A program made the translations under genes and the position numbers. Below are positions 38,017 through 48,693 of a stretch of DNA of 64,000 nt, one piece after another. This stretch comes from Xanthobacteraceae bacterium (GTDB lineage: Bacteria; Pseudomonadota; Alphaproteobacteria; Rhizobiales; Xanthobacteraceae), in the NCBI GenBank assembly GCA_024508855.1, contig JANINJ010000026.1, positions 266,469 to 330,468 on the forward strand, given 5' to 3'. The notes beneath the pieces are model-generated. The model did not search any database. It was given only the letters and a program-made list of their open reading frames with translations, and was not told the DNA's origin. The number at the start of each line of letters is the position of its first letter. Position 1 is the stretch's first letter.

Positions 38017-38784
38017 ATGCCCTTTAAACGAACTCTCGCCCCTGCTCTTCTTGCGCTCGCTGTCTGCAGCGCACCGCTGGCGGCGTCCGCACAGAATTTC
38101 TCGGACGCGCAGCGCGGCGAGATCGAGACCATCATCAAGAATTATCTGGTTACGCATCCCGAAGTTCTCGAGGAAGCATCGGCCGAGTTGAGCAAGCGGC
38201 AGCAGGCTGCCGAAGCCGAGAAGCACGCCAATGCCGTCGCCGAGAATGCGAAGACCCTTTTCAACTCGCCGCGCGGCGTCACCCTCGGCAACCAGAACGG
38301 CGACGTCAATTTCGTCGAGTTCTTCGATTACAACTGCGGCTACTGCAAGCACGCCATGGGCGATATGCTTTCGCTGCTGAAATCCGATCCGAAGCTGCGG
38401 GTCGTGCTGAAGGAATTCCCGGTGCTTGGACCGGGTTCGGTCGAAGCCGCTCAGGTTGCGGTCGCGGTCCGCATGCAGGATCCGGGCGGCAAGAAGTATC
38501 TCGACTTCCACCAGAAGCTATTGGGTGGACGCGGACAGGCCGACAAGGCTCGCGCGCTGGCCGCGGCGAAGGACGCCGGTCTCGACGTCGCCCGTATCGA
38601 GAAGGATATGAGCAGCCCCGAAGTGCGCGCGACAATCGAAGAAAACTTCAAGCTCGCCGAATCGATGGGCATGAACGGCACGCCGAGTTACGTGATCGGC
38701 AAGCAGGTCGTCGTCGGCGCCGTCGGTCTTGACGCACTCAAGGAAAAGATCGGCTACGCCCGCTGTGGCAAGGCGACCTGCTGA
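38017..38784 (+). CDS. DsbA-family thiol:disulfide oxidoreductase (Com1-like)
   Basis: A 255-residue periplasmic protein. Signal peptide with cleavage near SAQ-NF (residue 25). An N-terminal helical region with EIETIIKNYLVTHPEVLEEASAEL is typical of the Com1/ScsC-type branch, where it can mediate oligomerisation. The thioredoxin fold follows, with the active site FFDYNCGYCKHAM (CGYC) and the cis-Pro in NGTPSYVIG. Two more Cys lie at the very C-terminus (ARCGKATC). Probably introduces or isomerises disulfides in exported proteins. RBS AGAGGA before ATG 38017. Probably cotranscribed with the M48 protease. Confidence 0.9.
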   Translation: MPFKRTLAPALLALAVCSAPLAASAQNFSDAQRGEIETIIKNYLVTHPEVLEEASAELSKRQQAAEAEKHANAVAENAKTLFNSPRGVTLGNQNGDVNFVEFFDYNCGYCKHAMGDMLSLLKSDPKLRVVLKEFPVLGPGSVEAAQVAVAVRMQDPGGKKYLDFHQKLLGGRGQADKARALAAAKDAGLDVARIEKDMSSPEVRATIEENFKLAESMGMNGTPSYVIGKQVVVGAVGLDALKEKIGYARCGKATC

Positions 38785-38826
38785 GATTCACAGCACTAAA
38801 ATTTCTTTTTCCATTCGGAACAAACC

Positions 38827-38858
38827 GAACCCGACTGCATCGCGCAGTCGGGTTTTTC
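38827..38858 (+). terminator. Rho-independent terminator after the DsbA-like gene
   Basis: The stem AACCCGACTG / CAGTCGGGTT with a short loop (CATCGCG) is followed by TTTCG. It lies 43 bases after the DsbA-like stop codon and before the stress promoter of the next gene. Confidence 0.88.
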
Positions 38859-38899
38859 GTTTGAACCCGTCGTGCGTCGAATCCATCTCGCGAATTGCA

Positions 38900-38924
38900 G
38901 GAACATCGCGCATTCCCTCTCGTT
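38900..38924 (+). promoter_or_regulatory. EcfG-type general stress promoter
   Basis: GGAAC (38900-38904), 16 bases, CGTT (38921-38924): an exact match to the alphaproteobacterial sigma-EcfG promoter pattern GGAAC-N16/17-CGTT. The start codon of the DUF1236 gene lies 34 bases downstream, leaving room for a short leader and the GAGGAGA ribosome site. Confidence 0.7.
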
Positions 38925-38958
38925 GTCACGCGGGCAGTGCAAAGAAGAGGAGACGAAG

Positions 38959-39675
38959 ATGAACAAGCGATTGTTCCTATCTGCGGCGGCGGCCGCATTG
39001 ATTGCTGGAACTGGCGCCGCAAGCGCCCAGGGAACGATGAATCGCGATACGCCGTCGGCGACGCAGCAAGCACCGTCGAGCGAACGCGCCCCTGGCGCCA
39101 GGACGCCGATGAACCACGGCGGCAATTCGGAAATGAAGGCCAACGAGCCGGCACAACCTTCACGCGCCGGCGAGAGCAATCAACGCGCGCAAGACAATAA
39201 AATGCAGCCCAACCGATCCGCTCAAGAGAACAACGGAAAAGGTGACAAGGGCACGATGCGGTCTGAAGGCGAACACGCCAAGGACCAGAAGAACATGAAG
39301 GCCGAAGAACACACCGGCAAGGACAAGAGTATGAAGGCCGAGGAGCCCAACGGCCGCACCAATGCCGCGGCTAAAAATTCGGAGAGCAAGACGCAAACCA
39401 CAGGTCAGGCCGGCGCGGGTGCGAAACTGTCGACCGAACAGCGCACCAAGATCACGACCGTGATCAGGGAGCAGAAGGTGCAGCCGGTGACCAACGTCAA
39501 CTTCTCGATCTCGGTCGGCACGCGGGTGCCGAGGTCGGTGCACTTCCATCCGTTGCCGGCAGAGATCGTCACCGTCTATCCGGATTGGCGCGGATATGAA
39601 TTCTTCCTCGTCCGCGACGAAATCATTGTCGTGAACCCGCAGACGTTCGAGATCGTGGCCGTGCTGGAAGCCTAG
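38959..39675 (+). CDS. Secreted DUF1236 domain protein
   Basis: A 238-residue exported protein. Signal peptide (MNKRLFLSAAAAALIAGTGA, cut near ASA-QG), then about 130 residues of low-complexity polar sequence rich in Lys, Glu, Asn, Gln and Met with repeats of KAEEHTGKDKSMKAEEPNG type, then the C-terminal DUF1236 domain (VPRSVHFHPLPAEIVTVYPDW, FLVRDEIIVVNPQTFEIVAVL). Function unknown; DUF1236 proteins are common in Bradyrhizobium relatives. The hydrophilic middle resembles stress-protective disordered proteins, in line with the EcfG-type promoter in front of it. RBS GAGGAGA before ATG 38959. Confidence 0.88.
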   Translation: MNKRLFLSAAAAALIAGTGAASAQGTMNRDTPSATQQAPSSERAPGARTPMNHGGNSEMKANEPAQPSRAGESNQRAQDNKMQPNRSAQENNGKGDKGTMRSEGEHAKDQKNMKAEEHTGKDKSMKAEEPNGRTNAAAKNSESKTQTTGQAGAGAKLSTEQRTKITTVIREQKVQPVTNVNFSISVGTRVPRSVHFHPLPAEIVTVYPDWRGYEFFLVRDEIIVVNPQTFEIVAVLEA

Positions 39676-39714
39676 TCGCGAATGGTCCAGGACCGCGTTC
39701 GACACATGATTCCG

Positions 39715-39737
39715 AGGGCCCCGCTCGCGGGGCCCTT
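39715..39737 (+). terminator. GC-rich hairpin after the DUF1236 gene
   Basis: The stem AGGGCCCCGC / GCGGGGCCCT with a two-base loop (TC) lies 40 bases after the stop. Only a weak T-tract (TTGATCTATT) follows, so termination efficiency is uncertain. Confidence 0.6.
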
Positions 39738-39916
39738 GATCTATTCGTTAACAGTGGTTAACGAGGCAATTCTTGGCCTTCCACATGGTTTTTCATGAGT
39801 TGGCTGAACCGTTTGAGGGTTAGCTGGCGGGGTTCGGACTTCCCCTGCGACCTCAGGTTACCTATAAACGCGGGGAACCGGCGCCCCGCGCCGCTCCCAG
39901 ATATCTCGGAATCCGG

Positions 39917-40372
39917 ATGGCGAAGACAGTTTACGTGCTGAACGGCCCGAACCTCAACCTGCTCGGAACCCGTGAACCGGAGACGTATGGGCACGCGAGG
40001 CTCGCGGATGTCGAGAAGCTTTGCAGCGAGACGGCCGCGCGCTACGGGCTTGCCGCCGATTGCCGCCAGTCCAATCGCGAAGGCGAACTGATCGATTTCA
40101 TCCACGAAGCGCATGCGAAGAAGGCCGTCGGAATCATCATCAATGCCGGCGGCTATTCGCACACGTCGATCGCCCTGCACGATGCGCTGGTGGCCGTGAA
40201 AATCCCGACCGTCGAAGTTCACATCAGCAACATTCACGCGCGAGAAGAATTCCGCCATCACTCCTTCACCGCCAAGGCCGCGTTCGCGTCCCTGTGCGGT
40301 TTCGGAATCGATGGCTATCGACTTGCTATCAGCGGCCTTGCCGCAAAAATCGGCGCCGCGTCACAAGCGTGA
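39917..40372 (+). CDS. aroQ: 3-dehydroquinate dehydratase, type II
   Basis: A 151-residue type II dehydroquinase, step three of the shikimate pathway. Motifs: [19 protein letters not shown], with the catalytic Tyr (near residue 25) and the flexible Arg loop, then [33 protein letters not shown] (substrate Asn and His) and [17 protein letters not shown], with the general-acid His. Forms dodecamers in known relatives. It leads the aroQ-accB-accC set, an order seen in many bacteria. An upstream pair of GTTAAC hexamers (39747-39762) may mark the promoter area. Confidence 0.96.
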   Translation: MAKTVYVLNGPNLNLLGTREPETYGHARLADVEKLCSETAARYGLAADCRQSNREGELIDFIHEAHAKKAVGIIINAGGYSHTSIALHDALVAVKIPTVEVHISNIHAREEFRHHSFTAKAAFASLCGFGIDGYRLAISGLAAKIGAASQA

Positions 40373-40414
40373 CGTCTCGCCCATCCCCTCGACAGAAAGT
40401 TTCGGAATAACAGC

Positions 40415-40900
40415 ATGGCGCGACAGCCCGAAGATTCACCAGCAGCCAAGCCCGTGCCGGGCAGCGACAGCGCATTGATCCGCGAACTGGCAACGCTGCT
40501 CGATGAAACCAAGCTCACCGAGATCGAGATCGAGCGCGACGGATTGCGCGTTCGCGTCGCGCGCAACGTCAGCATCGCTGCAGCCATGCCGGTTGCAACC
40601 GCGCATGCTGCAGCCGCGCCGGCGGCATCGGCAGCGGCCGCGCCGCCTGCGGATATCACGAAGCATCCCGGCGTCGTTCCGTCGCCGATGGTCGGCACCG
40701 CCTATTGGGCGTCGGAACCCGGCGCGAAGCCGTTCGTCGACGTCGGCAGCAAGGTCAAGATCGGCGACACGCTGCTGATCATCGAAGCCATGAAGACGAT
40801 GAATCAGATTCCTTCGCCGCGCGCAGGCACGGTGACGCAGATTCTCGTCGAAGACGGCCAGCCGGTCGAATTCGGCGAACCCCTCATCATCATTGAATAG
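40415..40900 (+). CDS. accB: Biotin carboxyl carrier protein of acetyl-CoA carboxylase
   Basis: A 161-residue BCCP. The N-terminal part ([29 protein letters not shown]) is the dimerisation/biotin-carboxylase contact region, followed by an Ala/Pro linker (about residues 60-82) and the biotinyl domain with the modified Lys in [11 protein letters not shown] (A-M-K-T-M). It carries carboxybiotin between AccC and the AccAD transferase, which is not encoded here. It follows aroQ by 42 bases and precedes accC by 23 bases, so the three are probably one operon. Confidence 0.96.
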   Translation: MARQPEDSPAAKPVPGSDSALIRELATLLDETKLTEIEIERDGLRVRVARNVSIAAAMPVATAHAAAAPAASAAAAPPADITKHPGVVPSPMVGTAYWASEPGAKPFVDVGSKVKIGDTLLIIEAMKTMNQIPSPRAGTVTQILVEDGQPVEFGEPLIIIE

Positions 40901-40923
40901 TTCGATCGGATCCAGGCGCCGCG

Positions 40924-42279
<1,356 letters not shown>

Positions 42280-42395
42280 GCCTTCTCGGTGCGGAACCTT
42301 TGGTCAAACAGTGCTTTAATACCTGCCGGATGACATCCGATGCGGGGCCGCCTTGACGCCAATTCCACCGACCAGACCTTTTGCGGCAAGCTGAG

Positions 42396-43934
42396 ATGCT
42401 TGTAACGGTCGACGCTACGCGACGCCGCCGGCTCACACAGATCATCCTGCTCGTGGCGGGACTGTTGGTGCTCGTCGCCATCAGCGCTGCCTCGATCATG
42501 CTCGTCGACAAAGCGCGCGATGACAGCTCGCTCGTGGTTCATACCGTTGAGGTGGAGAATCAGATCTCGGGCGTCCTGCTCGAAATCCACCGCGCCGAGA
42601 GCGCCGTCCGCGGCTATCTGCTGATCTCCGAGCCGGCATTCCTGACCCAGTACGAAACTGCGGTCATTGCCAGCCGCGGCACGGTCAACAGACTCCTCGG
42701 GCTGACGTCCGATAACCCGGTTCAAATCGCCAACGGCAACGAACTGAAGGCGGCGGTCGAAAAGCGTCTGCGGGAATTCAATGCGGAGATGGCGCGCCTT
42801 AAGGACAACGACCGCCAGGGCAGCATCGATCTGCTGCGTACCGCGCGTGTCGCCGCCACAACGCAGCGGATAACGGAAATCACCGACGCGATGCGCCGCG
42901 AGGAAGACCGCCTGTTCGCCGCACGGACGATTTCAGCCGATCGCAGCCAGGCACTCGCCTCCGTGGTGACGATCGCGGGCTCCGGCCTGGTGATCGCCCT
43001 CGCAGGCCTTTCGATCTTTCTGGTGCGGCGGTCGTCACGCGCCCGCGACGAGGCAGAAGCGCAACTGCGCGACAACAACCTCAACCTTGAAACGACGGTG
43101 GACGAACGCACCGCCGACCTGCGCGAAGCGAACGAGGAGATCCAGCGCTTCGCCTATATCGTCAGTCACGACCTGCGTTCGCCGCTGGTCAATATCATGG
43201 GATTTACCAGCGAACTCGAAGAACTCCGCAACGACATCTTCCGGCGCATCGCGTCGCTCAGCCGTGCCGCATCGCCCGACACTCTGGCGCCGGAGAATGT
43301 CACCGATTCCGCCGAGCCGGTTCTCGACGGGCCGGACGCGAAGCTTTCAGAGGATTTCAACGAAGCGCTTGGATTCATCAAGTCGTCCATCGGCAAGATG
43401 GATCGCCTGATCACCGCGATCCTCAATTTGACACGCGAAGGACGTCGCGAATTCAAGCCGGAAAAGATCGACGTCCGTGAATTGATCGAGACCATCGTCG
43501 CGACGGTGGCGCATCAGGCCGCGGAAGCCGATGCGCAGATCCGCGTGCAGCCGTTGCCCGACATTGTCAGCGACCGGCTGGCGCTGGAGCAGATCTTCTC
43601 CAATCTCATCGATAACGCGCTGAAGTACCTCAAGACCGGCGTGCCCGGCGATATTTCCATCAGCGGCCGCACCAAGCTGGGATTCGCCATCTTCGAGGTG
43701 ACCGACAACGGCCGCGGTATCGACGCCAAGGACCATCAGCGTATTTTCGACCTGTTCCGCCGCGCCGGAACGCAGGACAAGCCCGGCCAGGGTATCGGTC
43801 TCGCCCATGTCCGTGCCCTTGTCCGACGCCTGGGCGGAACCATGTCCGTCACGTCGGAACTTCAGGCCGGCAGCACTTTTACCATAACGCTGCCCCTCAA
43901 ATGGACCCTCAGCACCCGAGGCAAGAACACATGA
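42396..43934 (+). CDS. Membrane sensor histidine kinase with CHASE3 domain
   Basis: A 512-residue sensor kinase. A first transmembrane helix (about 14-36), a periplasmic CHASE3 domain (ENQISGVLLEIHRAESAVRGYLL, then helices to about 180), a second helix (about 191-212), a coiled coil (LETTVDERTADLREANEEI), a HisKA domain with the phospho-His in FAYIVSHDLRSPL, and a HATPase_c domain with the N-box FSNLIDNALKYL, G1 VTDNGRGID and GQGIGLAHVRALV. An insert (SLSRAASPDTLAPENVTDSAE) splits the two HisKA helices. The stop overlaps the next start (ATGA), so the response regulator is translationally coupled. Confidence 0.9.
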   Translation: MLVTVDATRRRRLTQIILLVAGLLVLVAISAASIMLVDKARDDSSLVVHTVEVENQISGVLLEIHRAESAVRGYLLISEPAFLTQYETAVIASRGTVNRLLGLTSDNPVQIANGNELKAAVEKRLREFNAEMARLKDNDRQGSIDLLRTARVAATTQRITEITDAMRREEDRLFAARTISADRSQALASVVTIAGSGLVIALAGLSIFLVRRSSRARDEAEAQLRDNNLNLETTVDERTADLREANEEIQRFAYIVSHDLRSPLVNIMGFTSELEELRNDIFRRIASLSRAASPDTLAPENVTDSAEPVLDGPDAKLSEDFNEALGFIKSSIGKMDRLITAILNLTREGRREFKPEKIDVRELIETIVATVAHQAAEADAQIRVQPLPDIVSDRLALEQIFSNLIDNALKYLKTGVPGDISISGRTKLGFAIFEVTDNGRGIDAKDHQRIFDLFRRAGTQDKPGQGIGLAHVRALVRRLGGTMSVTSELQAGSTFTITLPLKWTLSTRGKNT

Positions 43935-44371
43935 GCACACCTGTCACCATCATCATGATCGAGGACGACGAAGGTCACGCGCGCCTGATTGAGAGGAATA
44001 TACGGCGCTCCGGTGTCAACAACGAGATCAGGCCGTTCACAAATGGTACAGAAGCGATCGAATACCTGTTTGGTCCGGATGGGACGGGATCGGCGCACAA
44101 GAACGAAGCCCTGCTCGTGTTGCTCGATCTCAACCTGCCCGACATGTCCGGAATCGATATCCTGCGCCGGGTGAAAGAGAATCGTTTTCTGAAGTACGCG
44201 CCGGTCGTCGTTCTGACCACCACCGACGACGAACATGAGATCAAGCGATGCTACGAATTGGGATGCAACGTCTACATCACGAAACCGGTTAACTACGAGA
44301 GTTTCGCCAACGCCATTCGCCAACTCGGTCTGTTTTTCTCCGTCATTCAGGTCCCGCAAGCCACGACATGA
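43931..44371 (+). CDS. Single-domain response regulator (Rcp1-like)
   Basis: A 146-residue receiver domain with no output domain. The acidic pocket is IEDDEGHARL (near residues 9-12), the phospho-Asp is in LVLLDLNLPDMSG (near 65), the Thr is in VVLTTTDDE, and the Lys is in VYITKPVNYESF. The KENRFLKYAPVVVLTTTDDE stretch is typical of Rcp1-type regulators paired with bacteriophytochrome-like kinases. It overlaps the preceding kinase stop and the following start by four bases each, so the three genes form one coupled unit, probably a phosphorelay. Confidence 0.9.
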   Translation: MSTPVTIIMIEDDEGHARLIERNIRRSGVNNEIRPFTNGTEAIEYLFGPDGTGSAHKNEALLVLLDLNLPDMSGIDILRRVKENRFLKYAPVVVLTTTDDEHEIKRCYELGCNVYITKPVNYESFANAIRQLGLFFSVIQVPQATT

Positions 44372-45453
44372 GCCTCGATAATCCCCGCCTTCTGTATGTG
44401 GACGACGACGAGGCCCTTGCCCGTCTGGTCAGTCGCGGCCTCGCGCGGCAAGGCTTCGATGTCGTGCATGCGAATAACGGCGAAGCGGGCCTCGCGCGGA
44501 TTGCCGAGGGCGGTATCGATGTGATCGCGCTGGATCAGTACATGCCCGGTCTCGATGGCCTCGAGATCCTCGAACGGATTCGTGCAATTCCCAATGCTCC
44601 GCCGGTGGTGTTCGTCACCGCCTCGCAGGACAGCAAGATCGCTGTAACCGCGCTCAAGGCCGGCGCCGACGATTATCTCGTGAAGGATACACAGGGCGAT
44701 TTCATTCCGCTGCTGCACGTCGCGGTCGAAGGCGCGCTGCGCCAGGCCCGCGTCCGCAAGGCTCGCGACGATGCCGAAGCGGAGGTTCATGCCTCGCGCG
44801 ATCGCTATGCCGCGCTTGCCGCAGAACGCGAGGTTCTGCTGCGCGAGGTCAATCATCGCGTCGGCAACAGCTTGCAGATCATCGCGTCGCTCTTGCACCT
44901 GCAGGCAAATTCCAGCACGCAGGAAGACGTCAAGGCGGCGCTGAGCAATGCCATGGGCCGCGTGGCCGCCGTCGCGCAGGTGCATCGCCGGCTTTATACG
45001 TCGCAGGACCTCAACAGCGTGATGCTCAATCAGTATCTCGAGGCGCTGCTGGAAGACCTGCGGCGTTCCGCCGAAGGCAACCGCATGTCGCGCCTGACGC
45101 TGAAGGCCGAGCCCGTCGAGATCGATCCGGACCGCGCCGTTGCGATCGGGATCATCGTCAACGAGCTCGTCATGAACGCGGTAAAATACGCTTATCCCGA
45201 CGGCCCGGGCGCCATCCAGGTCGAACTGACCGCCGAGGGCGACGATCTCGAACTGTCGATCGCCGACAACGGCGTCGGCCTCAATGTGAAAAGCGATCCG
45301 CGCTCGACCGGCATGGGACAACGGATCGTCGGCGCCATGGCTGCGAAACTCTGCACCGAGGCCGAACGCGATCCCAACCACGACGGGACCCGCGTCGTGC
45401 TCAAGTTCAAGCGGGTCAATCAAAAGCCCGCGCCGACCACCATCGCCAGCTAG
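44368..45453 (+). CDS. Receiver domain fused to HisKA_2-type histidine kinase
   Basis: A 361-residue soluble hybrid. Residues 1-125 are a receiver ([13 protein letters not shown], phospho-Asp in [20 protein letters not shown], Lys in DDYLVKDTQ). Next comes a short coiled coil and a HisKA_2 domain with the phospho-His in [20 protein letters not shown], then HATPase_c with [16 protein letters not shown] (N-box) and IADNGVGL; the glycine-rich lid is shortened. HisKA_2/HWE-type kinases in this group often signal to the general stress response (PhyR). Output partner unknown. The start overlaps the previous stop (ATGA at 44368). Confidence 0.9.
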   Translation: MSLDNPRLLYVDDDEALARLVSRGLARQGFDVVHANNGEAGLARIAEGGIDVIALDQYMPGLDGLEILERIRAIPNAPPVVFVTASQDSKIAVTALKAGADDYLVKDTQGDFIPLLHVAVEGALRQARVRKARDDAEAEVHASRDRYAALAAEREVLLREVNHRVGNSLQIIASLLHLQANSSTQEDVKAALSNAMGRVAAVAQVHRRLYTSQDLNSVMLNQYLEALLEDLRRSAEGNRMSRLTLKAEPVEIDPDRAVAIGIIVNELVMNAVKYAYPDGPGAIQVELTAEGDDLELSIADNGVGLNVKSDPRSTGMGQRIVGAMAAKLCTEAERDPNHDGTRVVLKFKRVNQKPAPTTIAS

Positions 45454-45476
45454 GCAACGCCCTGCTATCGTCCGGC

Positions 45477-46169
45477 ATGGCCTATCGCGACTCCGCATCG
45501 TCTGAAATCACCCCGGAAGTTCTACTGCGGGCCTATGCCTGCGGCATATTTCCGATGGCCGAAAGCATCGACGATCCGACGTTGTTCTGGGTCGAGCCGG
45601 AATTGCGCGGCATTATTCCGCTTGGCGGATTCAACGTCTCCTCGCGATTGGCCCGCACGATCCGCTCCGACGTTTTTACGGTGAGCGTCAACACGGCGTT
45701 CAAGGCGGTGATCGCCGGCTGTGCCGAGCCGGCGCCGGGACGCGACAATACGTGGATCAACACCCGCATCCGCGATCTCTACACGGCGCTGCACGAACTC
45801 GGACATTGCCACAGCATCGAAGTGTGGGACGGTGAACATCTCGTCGGCGGCCTGTACGGCGTCAGCCTGGGCGGAGCCTTCTTCGGCGAAAGCATGTTCC
45901 ATCGCACCCGTGACGCCTCGAAGGTTGCGCTGGTGCATCTCGTCGCGCGCCTGCTCGCGGGCGGATTCACCCTGCTCGATACGCAATTCGTCACCGAGCA
46001 TCTGCGCACTTTCGGTGCGCTCGAAGTACCGCGGCGGCGCTACCGCATGCTGCTCGACGATGCCGTCAAGGAGACCGCCGATTTTTCCCGCCTGGCGGTA
46101 GATCGTCCGATCGGCGGCGCCGAAGCGCTCGCGATCATCGCCGACCGAAATCCAGCAACGCGCTCATAA
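45477..46169 (+). CDS. aat: Leucyl/phenylalanyl-tRNA--protein transferase
   Basis: A 230-residue enzyme that adds Leu or Phe to proteins with N-terminal Lys or Arg, marking them for ClpAP (N-degron pathway). Diagnostic parts: [53 protein letters not shown] (the W-I-N core), [22 protein letters not shown] and [16 protein letters not shown]. Normal length. It starts 23 bases after the signalling operon. In alphaproteobacteria aat usually stands next to the DUF2155 gene; here an orphan substrate-binding protein lies between. Confidence 0.95.
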   Translation: MAYRDSASSEITPEVLLRAYACGIFPMAESIDDPTLFWVEPELRGIIPLGGFNVSSRLARTIRSDVFTVSVNTAFKAVIAGCAEPAPGRDNTWINTRIRDLYTALHELGHCHSIEVWDGEHLVGGLYGVSLGGAFFGESMFHRTRDASKVALVHLVARLLAGGFTLLDTQFVTEHLRTFGALEVPRRRYRMLLDDAVKETADFSRLAVDRPIGGAEALAIIADRNPATRS

Positions 46170-46281
46170 CAGAGCAGGCATTCTCACGCTCGCTGTTCGT
46201 GCCTGCCGCGATCCGGCAATCTCTCAGTCAAGAATGCCAATGCCATTCGGGCGGAGCATTCGCACAACGGGAGAAAACACC

Positions 46282-47478
46282 GTGTCATTCCGCAAGACTC
46301 TTTGGACAACGCTCGTCGTCGCCGCTTCGACATCCTCGATCACGATCGCCCCTCGCCCTGCCATCGCAGCCGATGCGATCAAGCTCGGCAACACCGCACC
46401 CTATAGCGGTCCCGCTTCCGCATACGGCACCATCGCGCGCGCCGAGGGCGCCTATTTTCAGATGCTCAACGACAAGGGCGGCATCAACGGTCACAAGATC
46501 GAATTCCTGACGCTCGATGATGCCTATTCCGCGCCAAAGACGGTCGAACAGACCCGGCGACTGGTCGAGCAGGATGAAGTCCTCGCAATGTTCAGTTCGG
46601 TGGGCACCGCGCCCAACATTTCCGTGCAAAAATATCTGAACGCCAAGAAGGTCCCGCAGTTGTTCGTTTCATCGGGCGCCACACGCTGGAACGACCCGTC
46701 GCACTTTCCGTGGACGGTCGGCCTAAACCCGACCTACGAACTCGAAGGCCGCATCTACGCGCAGTACATTCTGAAAACGAAGCCCGACGCGAAGATCGCA
46801 ATCATCATTCCGAACGAGGATGCCGGCAAAGATTATCTCAAGGGCTTCAAGGAAGGGTTGGGCGAGCACGTCAATCAACTGGTCTCGCAAACGACCTATC
46901 TCACCAGCGACCCCACGATCGACTCCCAGATGGTGCTGATGGAGCAGTCCGGCGCCGACGTGTTCTTCGCCGAGGCCACGCCGAAATTCGCTGCACAGGC
47001 GATCCGGAAGGCGGCAAGCATGGGCTGGAAACCGCTGATCATCCTGCCGTCGGTGTCGAATTCGTTCTCCGCGGTGCTGCAGCCGGCCGGGCTTGAAAAC
47101 GCGGTCGGCGTCGTCACCGGACTCTATCTCAAGGACCCCAACGACAAGCGCTGGGCGGATGATCCTGCGCTGAAAGAGTGGTCGGCGTGGATGAAGAAAT
47201 ATCAGCCCAATGCCGACACCGGCGATCTCTTCAATGTGCAGGGTTACACCGCCGCGCAGATCATGGCGGCGGTCCTCGCCAACTGCAAAGACGATCTAAG
47301 CCGCGACAACATTCGCAAGCAGGCCACCAGCCTGAAACGTATGGCGCTTCCGATGCTGCTGCCCGGCATCACCGCGCACACCGAGCCCGACAACGTGACG
47401 CCGATCCGCCAGCTTCAGATGGCGCGGTTCGACGGAAAATCCTGGGTATTGTTCGGCGACATTCTCGGTGAGCAATAG
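46282..47478 (+). CDS. ABC transporter substrate-binding protein, branched-chain amino acid type
   Basis: A periplasmic binding protein of 398 residues (type I fold, LivJ-like family). Signal peptide (FRKTLWTTLVVAASTSS, cut near AIA-AD), then IKLGNTAPYSGPASAYG, NDKGGINGHKIEFLTLDD, GTAPNISVQKYLNAKKVPQLF and FFAEATPKFAAQAIRKA. The GTG at 46282 is preferred because GGGAG lies eight bases upstream and the signal peptide starts there; ATG 46234 is the alternative. No permease or ATPase genes are nearby, so it either shares a transporter encoded elsewhere or acts as a sensor partner. Ligand unknown. Confidence 0.88.
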   Translation: MSFRKTLWTTLVVAASTSSITIAPRPAIAADAIKLGNTAPYSGPASAYGTIARAEGAYFQMLNDKGGINGHKIEFLTLDDAYSAPKTVEQTRRLVEQDEVLAMFSSVGTAPNISVQKYLNAKKVPQLFVSSGATRWNDPSHFPWTVGLNPTYELEGRIYAQYILKTKPDAKIAIIIPNEDAGKDYLKGFKEGLGEHVNQLVSQTTYLTSDPTIDSQMVLMEQSGADVFFAEATPKFAAQAIRKAASMGWKPLIILPSVSNSFSAVLQPAGLENAVGVVTGLYLKDPNDKRWADDPALKEWSAWMKKYQPNADTGDLFNVQGYTAAQIMAAVLANCKDDLSRDNIRKQATSLKRMALPMLLPGITAHTEPDNVTPIRQLQMARFDGKSWVLFGDILGEQ

Positions 47479-47489
47479 ATCGCAATACG

Positions 47490-47515
47490 GCGGCGCCGGT
47501 TTCGATCGGCGCCGC
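47490..47515. terminator. Hairpin between converging genes
   Basis: A perfect nine-base stem, GCGGCGCCG / CGGCGCCGC, with an eight-base loop (GTTTCGAT) lies 11 bases after the substrate-binding protein stop and 22 bases before the DUF2155 stop. No T-tract follows on either side, so it may be a weak or processing hairpin. Confidence 0.5.
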
Positions 47516-47536
47516 GCCTGAATGTGGCTGGATTAC

Positions 47537-48424
47537 TTACTGCTGAAATGGTGGCAGCGGGCCCGGTCCGGGCGGCGGCGGCGCAGGAGCACGTCGGCGC
47601 TGAGGCGGCGGCGGACGCTTTTGCGCTGCCGGTGCGGGCTTCGGCGCGGCGTCGGGCTGGGCCGCGACCACGGTCGTCTCCGGACCTTTGCAGTCGGTCA
47701 GCCAGATGTCGTAGATCGGATGCTCTACGCCGTGCAGGCCTGGGCTCGCGGCGAACATCCAGCCGGAGAAGATGCGCTTCACCTCTCCCTGCAGGGTGAT
47801 CTCGTCGACCTCAACAAATGCATCGGTATTGGCGGCTTCCGTCGCCGGCCGCGTATAGCAGGCATCGGTCTTCACCCGCAGCGCACCGAACTGCACGGTC
47901 TCGCCGATATCGGCATCGAAGTTGATGATGCGGCCAGTGATCTTGTCGAGACCGGAGAACACCGCCTTCTTGTTGACGATCTTCTGCGCGGGCGGTTCGG
48001 TCACCACCTCGTCGCCGGGCTGCAAGGTTGCGGGTGCCGGCGGCGCGGTGCCGACATGAGGCTGGCGTTGCCCGGCCGGAGCGTTGGCCGCAGGCGGTGC
48101 CACGGCGACGCCCGGCTGCTGCGGCGGCGGCGCGTTGTTCGCGCCTCCGGGCGCCGGCAACGGCTGCGACTGCACCGATCCGGGCGGAGGCACACCCTGC
48201 CCCGGTGGAATGCGATTGGGAGCCGGCAGCAGCCGCCCCTGCGGCAGATCCGGCACATCCTCTTCGTCCTCGGGCGGCATCGGGCCGCGCGGAACGTTGC
48301 CCGGTGGTCGCGGCGGAGGATCGGAAAAAATCGTACCCAGCTGCGCCCGCGCCGACGGTATCGGTGCGATCAACAGCGCGGCAGCGATGGCCGCAAGACT
48401 GGCTATGCTCGTGGTTCGAAACAT
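47537..48424 (-). CDS. DUF2155 domain protein, exported and proline-rich
   Basis: A 295-residue protein. Signal peptide (MFRTTSIASLAAIAAALLIA, cut near ARA-QL), then about 110 residues dominated by Pro, Gly and Ala, then a DUF2155 domain (about 150-265): AVFSGLDKITGRIINFDADIG, FGALRVKTDACYTRP, VFSGWMFAASPGLHGVEHP-type segment IFSGWMFAASPGLHGVEHPI and YDIWLTDCKG, with two Cys that could form a disulfide. It ends in a second proline run. Function unknown; the family is an alphaproteobacterial marker usually beside aat. ATG 48424 gives a clean signal peptide; an upstream TTG at 48451 is less likely. Confidence 0.9.
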   Translation of the reverse strand: MFRTTSIASLAAIAAALLIAPIPSARAQLGTIFSDPPPRPPGNVPRGPMPPEDEEDVPDLPQGRLLPAPNRIPPGQGVPPPGSVQSQPLPAPGGANNAPPPQQPGVAVAPPAANAPAGQRQPHVGTAPPAPATLQPGDEVVTEPPAQKIVNKKAVFSGLDKITGRIINFDADIGETVQFGALRVKTDACYTRPATEAANTDAFVEVDEITLQGEVKRIFSGWMFAASPGLHGVEHPIYDIWLTDCKGPETTVVAAQPDAAPKPAPAAQKRPPPPQRRRAPAPPPPGPGPLPPFQQ

Positions 48425-48693
48425 CGTGTGCGGCTTCAATGGGCGAATCAAGCTCGCGACATTCTAATCGAGTATCCGCCGCTCGCAGGGGCTCCGGTTA
48501 ACACGGGGAATGAGGCGGGGAAAGGGCGACTTGTCCACGACGTGCCATGCGGCGATATGGCCGATGCATGCAGCCGGACCGCTGGCCCCGCTGGTTCAAA
48601 AATGAAATAGTTGTGGCGCGGCGTTCCTCACGCCGGAACCGCTCAGCAATCGACGCCGGACGATACCGGCGCAACGGGAAGGATACGCCGCGA

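Noticed and set aside
39747..39762. GTTAACAGTGGTTAAC before aroQ as a CtrA site
   Set aside because: The TTAA elements are six, not seven, bases apart, so it does not fit TTAA-N7-TTAAC; it is noted only as a paired GTTAAC.
42290..42325. GGAAC at 42293 as an EcfG promoter for the CHASE3 kinase
   Set aside because: There is no CGTT 16 or 17 bases downstream.
46174..46206. GCAGGCA / TGCCTGC hairpin after aat as a terminator
   Set aside because: Only seven base pairs, a long loop and no T-tract.
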